Assembly: GCA_964524125.1 (NCBI GenBank)
Contig: CAZGBY010000031.1
Span: forward strand, 1-21,356
Reading direction: 5' to 3'
DNA from: CAG-307 sp964524125
Lineage (GTDB): Bacteria; Bacillota_I; Bacilli_A; Acholeplasmatales; Anaeroplasmataceae
Length of the DNA: 21,356 nucleotides
Shown here in pieces: positions 13,971-21,283 of the stretch (positions are counted from its first letter, which is position 1; the number at the start of each line of letters is the position of its first letter). Both the position numbers and the translations under genes were made by a program. The notes beneath the pieces are model-generated. The model ran no database searches. It was not told the DNA's origin and worked only from the letters and a program-made list of their open reading frames with translations.

Positions 13971-16067
13971 CTATTTTCTTGAATAGATTAAATCTATTGT
14001 GGTGCGCTTATTAAGTTTCTTAATTAATATAAAATACATAATAGCTATTATTATAATACTTAATAATAGTACACATAATAATGGCTTTATATTAAAGAAG
14101 AATATTTTATAACTTACTTTTCTATTATAATTAATAACATAAGTAAGTAATGATAAACAACCAAGTGATCCAAAAATAGATAATATTATCATTATAATAG
14201 TTACTAATACTACTGGTATTAAATAAATAAATAATATCTTCTTTTTGTCTATACCAAATGAGGTTAATATACCTATAGAATTGCCATCTTCAAAGATTAA
14301 TGAAATGATAAAATTAATAAATGATGAGATTATAAATATAAGTAATATAATAGCTACTACTAGTAAAATATAATTAAAAGGTTTTGCATAATCAATTCTA
14401 TCTTGAAGTCTTTCCGAGAAAAACATATCATGAGTAAATCCATCATTAATTAATTTAGATATGACTTTTTTATCACTAATATTAACACATAATTTATGAT
14501 CGTATCCCCAATTATAATTAAATTGTAATTCTTTAAATACATCTTCGTTTAATACAATAGCATTTCTTGAGTCTTGATAAATGTATTTTACAGTAAATTC
14601 TAAATCAATGAAATCATATGTTTCGTGATAAAAGAAACTGTCATATAGTTTTTTACATATACTGATTGTAATTTTATTTCCTATTAAACTTTCTAAGTCA
14701 TTTGTATAATTTTTTGCAATATTAGCTGGAAGACCAATCTCATTTTCTTCTAATTGACAATATTCACCATAAATTACACGAGAAACATAGTAGTCAGATA
14801 ACTCATAAAGAGTAGTTGTTTGATAATATTCAATTCCATCTCTTTTCATAAATAAATCAAATTGATTTGAAAATATAAATTTTTTATAAGTATCTTCTGA
14901 TATAATCATTGAATATACTTCATCTTCATCATTTCCGTCATTATAAAAATCTATAACATTAAAAGAGAAATTATTTATTGTAATAAAGTCCCCTTTATTA
15001 ATAGAAAGTACATCTTTAGTATTACTACTTAATAAAATTTCATTTCCATTTAATTTATTACCATTATACTCATCCATCAAATAAAAATCTATATAATCAA
15101 GTTTTACATTATTTATTGTTATACCAAATGTATTCTTAATACATTCATAAATCTTACTATTAGATTTATATTTATCTAATTCTTCTTGTGATATATAATT
15201 TCCACTACGAGTATGATCTTTATCTAGGATTGCATAACTATATCCTTGTTCATCACAATGTTTAACAATTATATCAGCTTCACTTGTAAAAAATCCTGTA
15301 AGTGATGCAATTATAAATGAAAAAGATATTAGCATTAAAAATGATAAGAATATATATTTACATTTTCTTTTTAAAAATGTTTTTATACCTAAAAAAGTAC
15401 TTAATTTTAAATTTAAGTGTATATCATTACTATTATAATTAGATACTTTATCATTTTCATTAATATTAATATTAGTTTCATATGAACCATTCTTAAGCTC
15501 AATATAGTATGAATCTTTATTTAAAAAAAATTCATCATGAGATACAACAATAACAAGTTTTTCTTTTGATTGTTGTTCTAAGAAATCAAAAACTATTTTA
15601 ACATTATCATCATCTAATGCCTTAGTTGGTTCATCTACTAATAATATAGGTTTATCATTAATCAATGTTCTTATTAAAGATACTCTTAGTGCTTGCCCTA
15701 AAGATATTTCATTAGGATAATGATTTTTAATAGATTCAATATCAAATTTTTTTAGCAATTCATCTATATCATATTGATTATCCCTGCATAATTCTTTTAC
15801 TACTTTTATATTTTCATATACAGTTAAATAATCAATTAATCGATAATCTTGAAACATCATACTTACATCATTAAAATTATAACCAGATAATGTACCTGAT
15901 GTTGGTTTATCATATCCTGCAATGATATTAAGTAAAGTTGTCTTACCAATACCTGATTTACCTTTTATAATTATTAGGCCTTTATTTGGAAGAGTTAAGT
16001 TTATATTATTAAGTACAACATTTTGATGTTTATCATATACCTTAGAAATATTCTTTAGTTCAATCAT
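13971..16067 (-). CDS. ABC transporter with fused ATPase and FtsX/MacB-type permease
   Basis: This 698-residue protein joins an N-terminal ABC ATPase (about 1-210) to a permease of the FtsX/MacB type. The ATPase has Walker A GKSGIGKTT (36-44), Walker B ILLVDEPT (141-148) and the H-loop VSHDE (His177). Its signature motif is ISLGQ (121-125) rather than LSGGQ, keeping the last Gly-Gln. A first membrane segment at about 237-260 is followed by a large extracellular domain (about 265-550) and three more membrane segments near the C-terminus. This four-pass layout is used for mechanotransmission: export or extraction of peptides and proteins, and resistance to antimicrobial peptides. AAAGGAGG precedes the ATG. 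It lies 20 nt after the secreted-protein gene, so that protein is its likely partner or substrate, by inference. Confidence 0.9.
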   Translation of the reverse strand: MIELKNISKVYDKHQNVVLNNINLTLPNKGLIIIKGKSGIGKTTLLNIIAGYDKPTSGTLSGYNFNDVSMMFQDYRLIDYLTVYENIKVVKELCRDNQYDIDELLKKFDIESIKNHYPNEISLGQALRVSLIRTLINDKPILLVDEPTKALDDDNVKIVFDFLEQQSKEKLVIVVSHDEFFLNKDSYYIELKNGSYETNININENDKVSNYNSNDIHLNLKLSTFLGIKTFLKRKCKYIFLSFLMLISFSFIIASLTGFFTSEADIIVKHCDEQGYSYAILDKDHTRSGNYISQEELDKYKSNSKIYECIKNTFGITINNVKLDYIDFYLMDEYNGNKLNGNEILLSSNTKDVLSINKGDFITINNFSFNVIDFYNDGNDEDEVYSMIISEDTYKKFIFSNQFDLFMKRDGIEYYQTTTLYELSDYYVSRVIYGEYCQLEENEIGLPANIAKNYTNDLESLIGNKITISICKKLYDSFFYHETYDFIDLEFTVKYIYQDSRNAIVLNEDVFKELQFNYNWGYDHKLCVNISDKKVISKLINDGFTHDMFFSERLQDRIDYAKPFNYILLVVAIILLIFIISSFINFIISLIFEDGNSIGILTSFGIDKKKILFIYLIPVVLVTIIMIILSIFGSLGCLSLLTYVINYNRKVSYKIFFFNIKPLLCVLLLSIIIIAIMYFILIKKLNKRTTIDLIYSRK

Positions 16068-16087
16068 TAAACTTCCTCCTTTAGAAA

Positions 16088-16921
16088 TTAACTTTCAGCT
16101 ATATTTGATTCACTATGTCCATAATAAGACTTGCCATCGAACTTATCAATTATTTCACCTGCACGAGTTGCATTAGAAAGTGGCCATTTAGCATCTTTAA
16201 AAATACTTGCATGAGTTTTAAATGTCAAATTAAATGTTTCATTACCTGTATAATTTTTAATTTGATAAATAACATACATTCTTTCTTCTACAAGACCAAT
16301 ATTTGGTGCAGTCATATCTCCTGATTTGTACTCTTTAAAATCATATATAAATTGATTAGTATATACATTATTAGTTGACGACTGATGCTTTGTTAGAGTA
16401 ACTGTTGAATATTGAGTAGTGTTTGAGTATGAAAATCCACCAGCAACACCGACACTATTTGAAGTAATGGTGCCATTAACCTCAAATCCCACAGTATTCG
16501 ATGTTGTACTAGAAGAACTGTCTGGATAAGATTTTACCATGCTAATTTCCGCACTACACTCAAATTGTGTTTCTATCGTTAATTGTTTATTTCTAAAATA
16601 TCTTTTTTCGGCAGAATTTCCAGTAGAATCAATACTACTTTCTATAAATGCAATAATATAACAACTTGTATTATCGCTTTCCCCAACAACAATTTTATAG
16701 ACACTACTCCACATTGAACAATAACCATAAGTATATTTATCAGTATAAACCTTATAAGAAAAAGTTTCAGTATCACCTAAATAAGTTAATCCGCTTGTAG
16801 TAAATCCTTTTGCAGATGCAGTAGATTCTGTTCTAACTTCTGAAGCTTGAGATATACTTGACATCCCAAGTAAAGTTGAGCATAATAAACCCATACTTAA
16901 TAATTTATTTATTTTTTTCAT
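16088..16921 (-). CDS. Secreted Ser/Thr-rich beta-type protein, possible pore-forming or envelope-active protein
   Basis: I do not recognise this 277-residue protein with certainty. It has a clean signal peptide (MKKINK, hydrophobic core, cleavage near SQA-S at 26-27) and a mature part of about 250 residues rich in Ser, Thr, Tyr and Gly with little predicted helix. The middle, around residues 135-180, alternates polar and hydrophobic residues (VGFEVNGTITSNSVGVAGGF, then SYSNTTQYSTVTL), resembling the membrane-inserting beta-hairpin of leukocidin- or aerolysin-type toxins; this is a pattern impression, not a database hit. The start is the ATG at 16921, with GGAAGGA 9 nt upstream; an ATG at 16939 overlaps that site. 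It is led by a consensus promoter inside several dyads and followed by the ABC transporter. Confidence 0.8.
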   Translation of the reverse strand: MKKINKLLSMGLLCSTLLGMSSISQASEVRTESTASAKGFTTSGLTYLGDTETFSYKVYTDKYTYGYCSMWSSVYKIVVGESDNTSCYIIAFIESSIDSTGNSAEKRYFRNKQLTIETQFECSAEISMVKSYPDSSSSTTSNTVGFEVNGTITSNSVGVAGGFSYSNTTQYSTVTLTKHQSSTNNVYTNQFIYDFKEYKSGDMTAPNIGLVEERMYVIYQIKNYTGNETFNLTFKTHASIFKDAKWPLSNATRAGEIIDKFDGKSYYGHSESNIAES

Positions 16922-16950
16922 ATAATAAAATCCTTCCATAATATATTAAT

Positions 16951-16964
16951 ATTGTTGCAACAAT
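16951..16964. promoter_or_regulatory. 14-bp perfect palindrome at the predicted transcript start
   Basis: ATTGTTGCAACAAT is a perfect palindrome lying just downstream of the -10 of the secreted-protein promoter, over the predicted transcript start (about 16963). This is a typical position for a repressor operator. Confidence 0.5.
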
Positions 16965-16969
16965 GTTTT

Positions 16970-16997
16970 ATTATATATCAAATAATAATTTTGTCAA
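16970..16997 (-). promoter_or_regulatory. Consensus promoter of the secreted protein-ABC transporter operon
   Basis: On the minus strand TTGACA (16992-16997), a 16-nt spacer and TATAAT (16970-16975): both hexamers are perfect matches. Such a strong promoter flanked by dyads suggests control by repression. Confidence 0.8.
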
Positions 16998-17008
16998 ATC
17001 GACAAAAT
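16988..17008. promoter_or_regulatory. 8-bp inverted repeat over the -35 element
   Basis: ATTTTGTC (16988-16995) and GACAAAAT (17001-17008) are perfect arms with a 5-nt spacer. The -35 hexamer lies inside the dyad, so a protein bound here would block RNA polymerase. Confidence 0.5.
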
Positions 17009-17011
17009 TCA

Positions 17012-17069
17012 AATTTTTGAACTATTATATTAAAAATATGGCAATTGATAATTAAATTGTTCAAAAATT
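17012..17069. promoter_or_regulatory. 11-bp inverted repeat upstream of the promoter
   Basis: AATTTTTGAAC (17012-17022) and GTTCAAAAATT (17059-17069) are exact reverse complements separated by 36 nt, about 47 bp centre to centre. They sit upstream of the -35, where an activator or a looping dimer would bind, and immediately after the regulator gene. The inner arm overlaps a smaller palindrome, TTCAAATTTTTGAA (17008-17021). Confidence 0.5.
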
Positions 17070-17081
17070 ATGACCTATATT

Positions 17082-18140
17082 CTATCTTTTGATAAAATTT
17101 ATTGAAAAAAGTTTTTTTGCAAAATTATAATCAAAATCTAATAAATCACTTTCATCAATACCTTTAATATTGTCATATTCATTATTTTTTATCTTATTTA
17201 ATGTATTCGCGTAACCTTTATCATCTTTCAACTTCTTATAAGCATATAACCTTATAAATAAAATAACTAGAGTTTCAAACATATTATATTCTGATTTAAA
17301 AATATCATCATAATTATTCAAATACAAATTTGACAACAAATACAATTCTAAAGTAGAATAAAATTCATCACCATAATATTCTAATGACTTCAATGAATAA
17401 TATTGCTTATGTGCTAATTTTCGGCAATCATTATACTTTTTCAATGATAATAAGTTTATCATAATTATTATATTTATAGTATATTTTCTTTTATAATTAA
17501 GATTAATGTCATATAGTTTAATAGCTTTTTCAGCATAATATATACTTTCTATATATTTATCATTTTTAAATGAATTAAATGCTAACGCTGATAAATAATG
17601 TTCATTATAATCATTATTATAATCAAATTTAGTAGGGCTATACGTTCCTCTTGTCAAAACAATTTCAAAAATGTTATAAAACTCAACCAATTCACCTTGA
17701 TAAAACTTTTTAAACTTTAAAAAGTCATATTCATCTATGTCAAAAAGCAATTCTTTAATTTTACAATACTGTTCTAACAATTGAAATATAGGATATAATA
17801 CATTCCTTTTATTTTTATGTTGTTCTATCCATTTAAAATTCTCCTCTAATTTATCGGTCATTCCATAATAATTATCAAAATAAACTTCATTTAATTTCTC
17901 TTCATAATAATCTATCTCTTTTAAATCTAAGGGTATAATATCAAAATAATCACAAAGTTTAATATATAATTCCTTTGATATTTTTGTATCTTTAAAATGA
18001 GCTCTTCTATATGAACTTATAGAAATACTAAGTTTATTTAAAACATCTTCTTTCTTTAAATCATTTTCCTTCATTAATATATCAAATAATATAAAATACG
18101 TTTTATAGTTTTTATATTCTTTTAAATCAATTTTTTTCAT
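17082..18140 (-). CDS. HTH/TPR regulator, RRNPP-like (Rgg/PlcR-type) candidate
   Basis: This 352-residue protein starts with a helix-turn-helix of XRE/Rgg style (about 10-70: ILMKENDLKKEDVLNKLS, SYRRAHF, then LYIKLCDYFDI), followed by about 280 residues of helical, Tyr/Leu/Lys-rich sequence with TPR-like pairs (HYLSALAFNSFKNDKYIES; YYAEKAIKLYDIN; LSLKKYNDCRKLAHKQYYS). This HTH-plus-TPR layout is that of RRNPP regulators, which usually respond to short secreted peptides; family identity is likely but not certain. It is 19 nt downstream of the alarmone synthetase gene with a GGGAG ribosome site, and the next gene is the secreted protein behind a dyad-rich promoter, its likely target. No peptide-pheromone gene was found in the adjoining gap. 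Confidence 0.72.
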   Translation of the reverse strand: MKKIDLKEYKNYKTYFILFDILMKENDLKKEDVLNKLSISISSYRRAHFKDTKISKELYIKLCDYFDIIPLDLKEIDYYEEKLNEVYFDNYYGMTDKLEENFKWIEQHKNKRNVLYPIFQLLEQYCKIKELLFDIDEYDFLKFKKFYQGELVEFYNIFEIVLTRGTYSPTKFDYNNDYNEHYLSALAFNSFKNDKYIESIYYAEKAIKLYDINLNYKRKYTINIIIMINLLSLKKYNDCRKLAHKQYYSLKSLEYYGDEFYSTLELYLLSNLYLNNYDDIFKSEYNMFETLVILFIRLYAYKKLKDDKGYANTLNKIKNNEYDNIKGIDESDLLDFDYNFAKKLFSINFIKR

Positions 18141-18159
18141 ATTAAATAACTCCCATTAT

Positions 18160-18909
18160 TTATAAAGACATATCTAATTTAGATAAATATGCTTTTAATA
18201 TATCTTCTTCATTATCTTCATCCACTGAAGAATCTATTTCTTGTCTTATATTCATCATTTCTTCATCTAATTTCGCAGATTGTTCTGCACAAAAATATAA
18301 TCTTTGGGATATTTCTGTTTCATTTTTTATTTCTTTTTTATATTTCATTTGATGTTCTAAACTAGCCCAAAAGTCCATCGCAATCGTTCTAATTTGAACT
18401 TCAACTTTCATATTATATGTACTTTCAACTAAAAATACAGGCACCTCAACAATTAAATGGAGGCTTCTATATCCATTTGATTTGGGATTTTTAATATAAT
18501 CTTTAACTTCTAGTAAAGTAATATCATCTTGTCTTAATAATGAAGTTGCTAAATTATAAATATCATCAATATATGTACATACAATTCTAATACCTGCCAT
18601 ATCCTTGATATTATTTTCAATATTTGATATATTAAAATCTAAATCTTTTTTAATTAATTTCTTAATAACACTATCATTACTTTTAAGACGTGATTTTATA
18701 CTTGATATAGGATTTCTCTTATGTTTTAGTTTAAATTCCATATCTAGATTTTCAAATTTTGTTTTGATTTCATTAATTGCGCATGAATACCTCATACGCA
18801 TTTCTTTATACTCAACTAAAGTCATTAAATGTTTTTTTGTTTCTTCTTTGTTTAATTTAATATCAATTTTATCTGGTAATAAAGTTGGAAAATATTCTTC
18901 ACTTGACAT
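18160..18909 (-). CDS. Small alarmone synthetase, RelQ/YjbM type (GTP pyrophosphokinase)
   Basis: This 249-residue protein is a synthetase-only RelA/SpoT homologue, making (p)ppGpp from ATP and GTP/GDP in the cytosol. The synthetase domain shows HKRNPISSIKSRLKS (substrate-binding basic stretch), DMAGIRIVCTYIDDIYN, the NPKSNGYRSLHL motif and VEVQIRT with the catalytic glutamate, then FWASLEHQMKYK. No HD hydrolase domain or TGS/ACT domains are present. It is somewhat longer than B. subtilis RelQ (about 211 residues), with an acidic C-terminal tail (SSVDEDNEEDILKAYLSKLD). It heads an operon with the HTH/TPR regulator and has its own promoter with a CIRCE-like dyad. Confidence 0.93.
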   Translation of the reverse strand: MSSEEYFPTLLPDKIDIKLNKEETKKHLMTLVEYKEMRMRYSCAINEIKTKFENLDMEFKLKHKRNPISSIKSRLKSNDSVIKKLIKKDLDFNISNIENNIKDMAGIRIVCTYIDDIYNLATSLLRQDDITLLEVKDYIKNPKSNGYRSLHLIVEVPVFLVESTYNMKVEVQIRTIAMDFWASLEHQMKYKKEIKNETEISQRLYFCAEQSAKLDEEMMNIRQEIDSSVDEDNEEDILKAYLSKLDMSL

Positions 18910-18989
18910 AATGATTACCTTCTATATTTTTAATATAGCCTTTCTTATTTTTAATATTAAACTAAAATCATAATTCATCCTCACACTCT

Positions 18990-19016
18990 TTGGCACTCTT
19001 TAATAATATTTGCCAA
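18990..19016. promoter_or_regulatory. CIRCE-like dyad in front of the alarmone synthetase gene
   Basis: On the plus strand TTGGCACTC, nine bases, then ATTTGCCAA. The HrcA operator CIRCE is TTAGCACTC-N9-GAGTGCTAA: the first arm matches 8 of 9 and the second 5 of 9, with exact spacing. It covers the predicted transcript start (about 19014), the normal CIRCE position. The second arm is poor, so HrcA binding is only a possibility. Confidence 0.45.
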
Positions 19017-19020
19017 TTTA

Positions 19021-19049
19021 ATTTTACTATTAATAAAATAAGTTGTCAA
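19021..19049 (-). promoter_or_regulatory. Promoter of the alarmone synthetase-regulator operon
   Basis: On the minus strand TTGACA (19044-19049), a 17-nt spacer and TAAAAT (19021-19026). The leader to the synthetase ATG is about 105 nt and contains the CIRCE-like dyad at its 5' end. Confidence 0.7.
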
Positions 19050-19094
19050 GAAATGTTTTTACATATTAAACAAGAAATATTAAATGATAAAAGA

Positions 19095-19122
19095 AAATAC
19101 AACCCACATTTAATGGATTGTA
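19095..19122 (-). terminator. Probable terminator of the CorC-type gene
   Basis: On the minus strand ACAATCC pairs with GGGTTGT (one G-T pair) around a 9-nt loop and is followed by ATTTTCTTTT, beginning about 20 nt after the stop codon at 19139. Confidence 0.55.
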
Positions 19123-19138
19123 TATCTTATAACTTTAA

Positions 19139-20536
19139 TTATTCATCGTCTTTATTATTTTCAAATTCTTCTATTTCTTCTTCAGTTGCGTCTTTTAAAG
19201 TTACTTTAATAGTTTCAATTCTTCTATCATCAACTTCAACTATTTCTAAAGTAATAACTTTAGCATAATCCTCATATTCCCCTTCTTCATTTTGTTCAGT
19301 AAAACAAGAAATATAAGTCATTTTATCGCCAATTTTAGGAAGTTCTTCTTGTGATTCAAACATCCAAGTAGATAACTTTGAAACATTTTCTGGAGCTTCT
19401 CCAAGTCCTATTTCTTCAAACATATCACTTACAAACATATCACCATCGACAATGTAAGTATCATTATTTAATTTAGTAATTAGTTTTTGTTTAATAGAAC
19501 CCTCATCATGTTCATCATAGATTTCTCCTACAATTTCTTCAAGAGCATCTTCCATTGTAACTAAGCCTAAAGTATCATTATATTCACCAGATACAATAGC
19601 CATATGCATCTTAGCTTCTTGTAGAGTATTAATTAGTGCATCTACAGTCATCTTCTTATTTACAAACAATACTTTACGCATTATTTCTTCAACAGATTTA
19701 ATATTTACATTCTTAACCATTGTTTGGAAGAAATCTCTTTCATAAACAATACCAATAATATGATCTTTATCTTCATGATAAACAGGGATTCTTGAATATT
19801 GTTCTTTTAAGAAAATATTTTTAACCTCATCAATAGGAGTATTATCTTCAATTGCGACCATATCAATACGAGGTACCATTATATCTTCAACTGTTCTATC
19901 ATTTAAATCAAACACGTTTTTAATATATTTATGTTCATCTGATTCAAGTTCTCCATCTTCAACCATTGTATCTAAGATAGTTTCAAGTTGAGATTCATCT
20001 ACTAATGATTCATTATTCTTTTTACCGGTAAATAATTTTTGAAGACCCATAAATATAATTGAAATTGGAAGTAATATATAACTTAATATATATAAGATTG
20101 GAGCTAATATTAAAACCAGTTTATCATTATATTTCTTTCCTAAAGTTTTTGGTGTAATTTCTCCAAATATTAATAATGTAATTGTAATAACAGCTGTTGA
20201 TAGCAATTCAATATTTCCACTTTTTACAAATCCAGCAAAGAATGATAGTGCAAATGTAGAAAGTGCTGTATTTACAATATTATTACCAACAAGCAATGTT
20301 GTAATAGTTCTATCAAAATGTTCAACTAAAAATAAAGCTTTCTTAGCTCCAGTTTTTCTTTCTTCAACTAAGTTTTTAACCTTAGCTTCTGATATAGACG
20401 AAAACACTGTTTCTGTCATCGAGAAAAATGCTGATAAAACAACAAGTAAAATTAAAACTGCAAGTAATCCTCCATTAATTGTAAGAAAATTACCCGACGG
20501 TATAGTAAGTGATTGTACTGACGATTGTATATCCAA
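19139..20536 (-). CDS. CorC/HlyC-type CNNM transporter (Mg2+/Co2+ efflux family)
   Basis: This 465-residue membrane protein has the CNNM/DUF21 domain (about 20-200, several hydrophobic segments, with SAFFSMTETVFSSISEAKV and NIVNTALSTFA typical of the family), a pair of CBS domains (about 215-345, with DIMVPRIDMVAIE and ARxxxxx-like TMEDALEEIVGEIYDE at the end) and a C-terminal CorC_HlyC domain. Homologues such as B. subtilis MpfA export Mg2+. The start is taken as TTG at 20536, since no in-frame ATG occurs before the first membrane segment; the ribosome site is weak and a hairpin lies just upstream. It follows efp with no clear terminator between. Confidence 0.9.
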   Translation of the reverse strand: MDIQSSVQSLTIPSGNFLTINGGLLAVLILLVVLSAFFSMTETVFSSISEAKVKNLVEERKTGAKKALFLVEHFDRTITTLLVGNNIVNTALSTFALSFFAGFVKSGNIELLSTAVITITLLIFGEITPKTLGKKYNDKLVLILAPILYILSYILLPISIIFMGLQKLFTGKKNNESLVDESQLETILDTMVEDGELESDEHKYIKNVFDLNDRTVEDIMVPRIDMVAIEDNTPIDEVKNIFLKEQYSRIPVYHEDKDHIIGIVYERDFFQTMVKNVNIKSVEEIMRKVLFVNKKMTVDALINTLQEAKMHMAIVSGEYNDTLGLVTMEDALEEIVGEIYDEHDEGSIKQKLITKLNNDTYIVDGDMFVSDMFEEIGLGEAPENVSKLSTWMFESQEELPKIGDKMTYISCFTEQNEEGEYEDYAKVITLEIVEVDDRRIETIKVTLKDATEEEIEEFENNKDDE

Positions 20537-20543
20537 AATATTT

Positions 20544-20606
20544 ACTACTTCGCATTACTTTTCATTTATAGTAGTCAGCTAGAAAAGTATTTTAGCATAA
20601 AGTAGT
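20544..20606 (-). promoter_or_regulatory. Leader hairpin just before the CorC-type start codon
   Basis: On the minus strand ACTACTT (20600-20606) pairs with AAGTAGT (20544-20550), and inside it ACTTTT (20583-20588 as AAAAGT on the plus strand) pairs with AAAAGT (20557-20562), giving two stacked stems with an asymmetric internal loop and a 20-nt terminal loop. It ends 7 nt before the TTG start and could hide the ribosome site. No known Mg2+ or Mn2+ riboswitch consensus was recognised. Confidence 0.4.
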
Positions 20607-20651
20607 TAATTCATCTCCTTTATAATTATTTTTGACTTTTATTTTCTTTTT

Positions 20652-21209
20652 CTATGCTCTTCCGCAATATTCACCTGTTTTTGTAGATACAATAATTATT
20701 TCTTCTTGATTAATAAACATTGGCACTTTTACTAAAAATCCGCTTTCTAAGAATGCATCTTTAAGTGCACTAGTTTTTGTATCTCCTCTAACTGCAGGTT
20801 CACATTGATGTACTTTTAAATTAACTTTATCTGGCAAGGAGATAGTTAAAACTTCTCCTTCATACATCATAACTTCACAATTCATTCCCTCTTGTAAGAA
20901 ATTAATTTCCCACTCAAGTCTTGATGCAGGTATTTCAATTTGTTCATAAGTATCATTGTCCATAAATGTATATGAATCACCTGATGAAAATATGAATTGC
21001 ATAGCCTTTCTTTCAATATTACATAATTTAAATTTTTGATCAGCGCCTTTAAATGCTGTATCAATTCTAGCACCAGTTCTTAAATCTTTAAGCTTAACAC
21101 GAGTAAATTCGACTTTATTTTGAAGCACATGCATAAACTCAATAATTTGGCAAAGCTTACCATCATATTCAATTACGGTACCATTTTTGAGGTCATTAAC
21201 ATTAACCAT
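20652..21209 (-). CDS. efp: Elongation factor P
   Basis: EF-P binds the ribosome between P and E sites and relieves stalling at polyproline. The 185-residue length and all three beta-barrel domains fit: KOW-like domain I (MVNVNDLKNGTVIEYDG), central domain (YTFMDNDTYEQIEIP) and OB-type domain III ending GEYCGRA. ATG 21209 is chosen, giving the family length and normal N-terminus; the frame extends upstream to 21299 but that part carries the promoter. GGAGGA lies about 12 nt upstream, slightly far. The loop that contacts the P-site tRNA reads HVLQNKVEF instead of HVKPGKGAAF: the tip lysine (K32) remains but PG and the following Gly are gone and the loop is one residue shorter. Confidence 0.95.
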   Translation of the reverse strand: MVNVNDLKNGTVIEYDGKLCQIIEFMHVLQNKVEFTRVKLKDLRTGARIDTAFKGADQKFKLCNIERKAMQFIFSSGDSYTFMDNDTYEQIEIPASRLEWEINFLQEGMNCEVMMYEGEVLTISLPDKVNLKVHQCEPAVRGDTKTSALKDAFLESGFLVKVPMFINQEEIIIVSTKTGEYCGRA

Positions 21210-21254
21210 ATATTTCTTTATTCCTCCGTTTAGTATATAAATACCATTAGAATA

Positions 21255-21283
21255 ATTATAACATATCAAAATAGGTTTGTAAA
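21255..21283 (-). promoter_or_regulatory. Promoter of efp
   Basis: On the minus strand TTTACA (21278-21283), a 17-nt spacer and TGT-TATAAT (hexamer 21255-21260, extended -10), about 45 nt before the efp start codon. Confidence 0.75.

Noticed and set aside
18605..19268. Plus-strand frames of 122 and 92 codons over the alarmone synthetase and CorC-type genes
   Set aside because: They are antisense to well-supported genes; the hydrophobic appearance comes from the complementary AT-rich codons.
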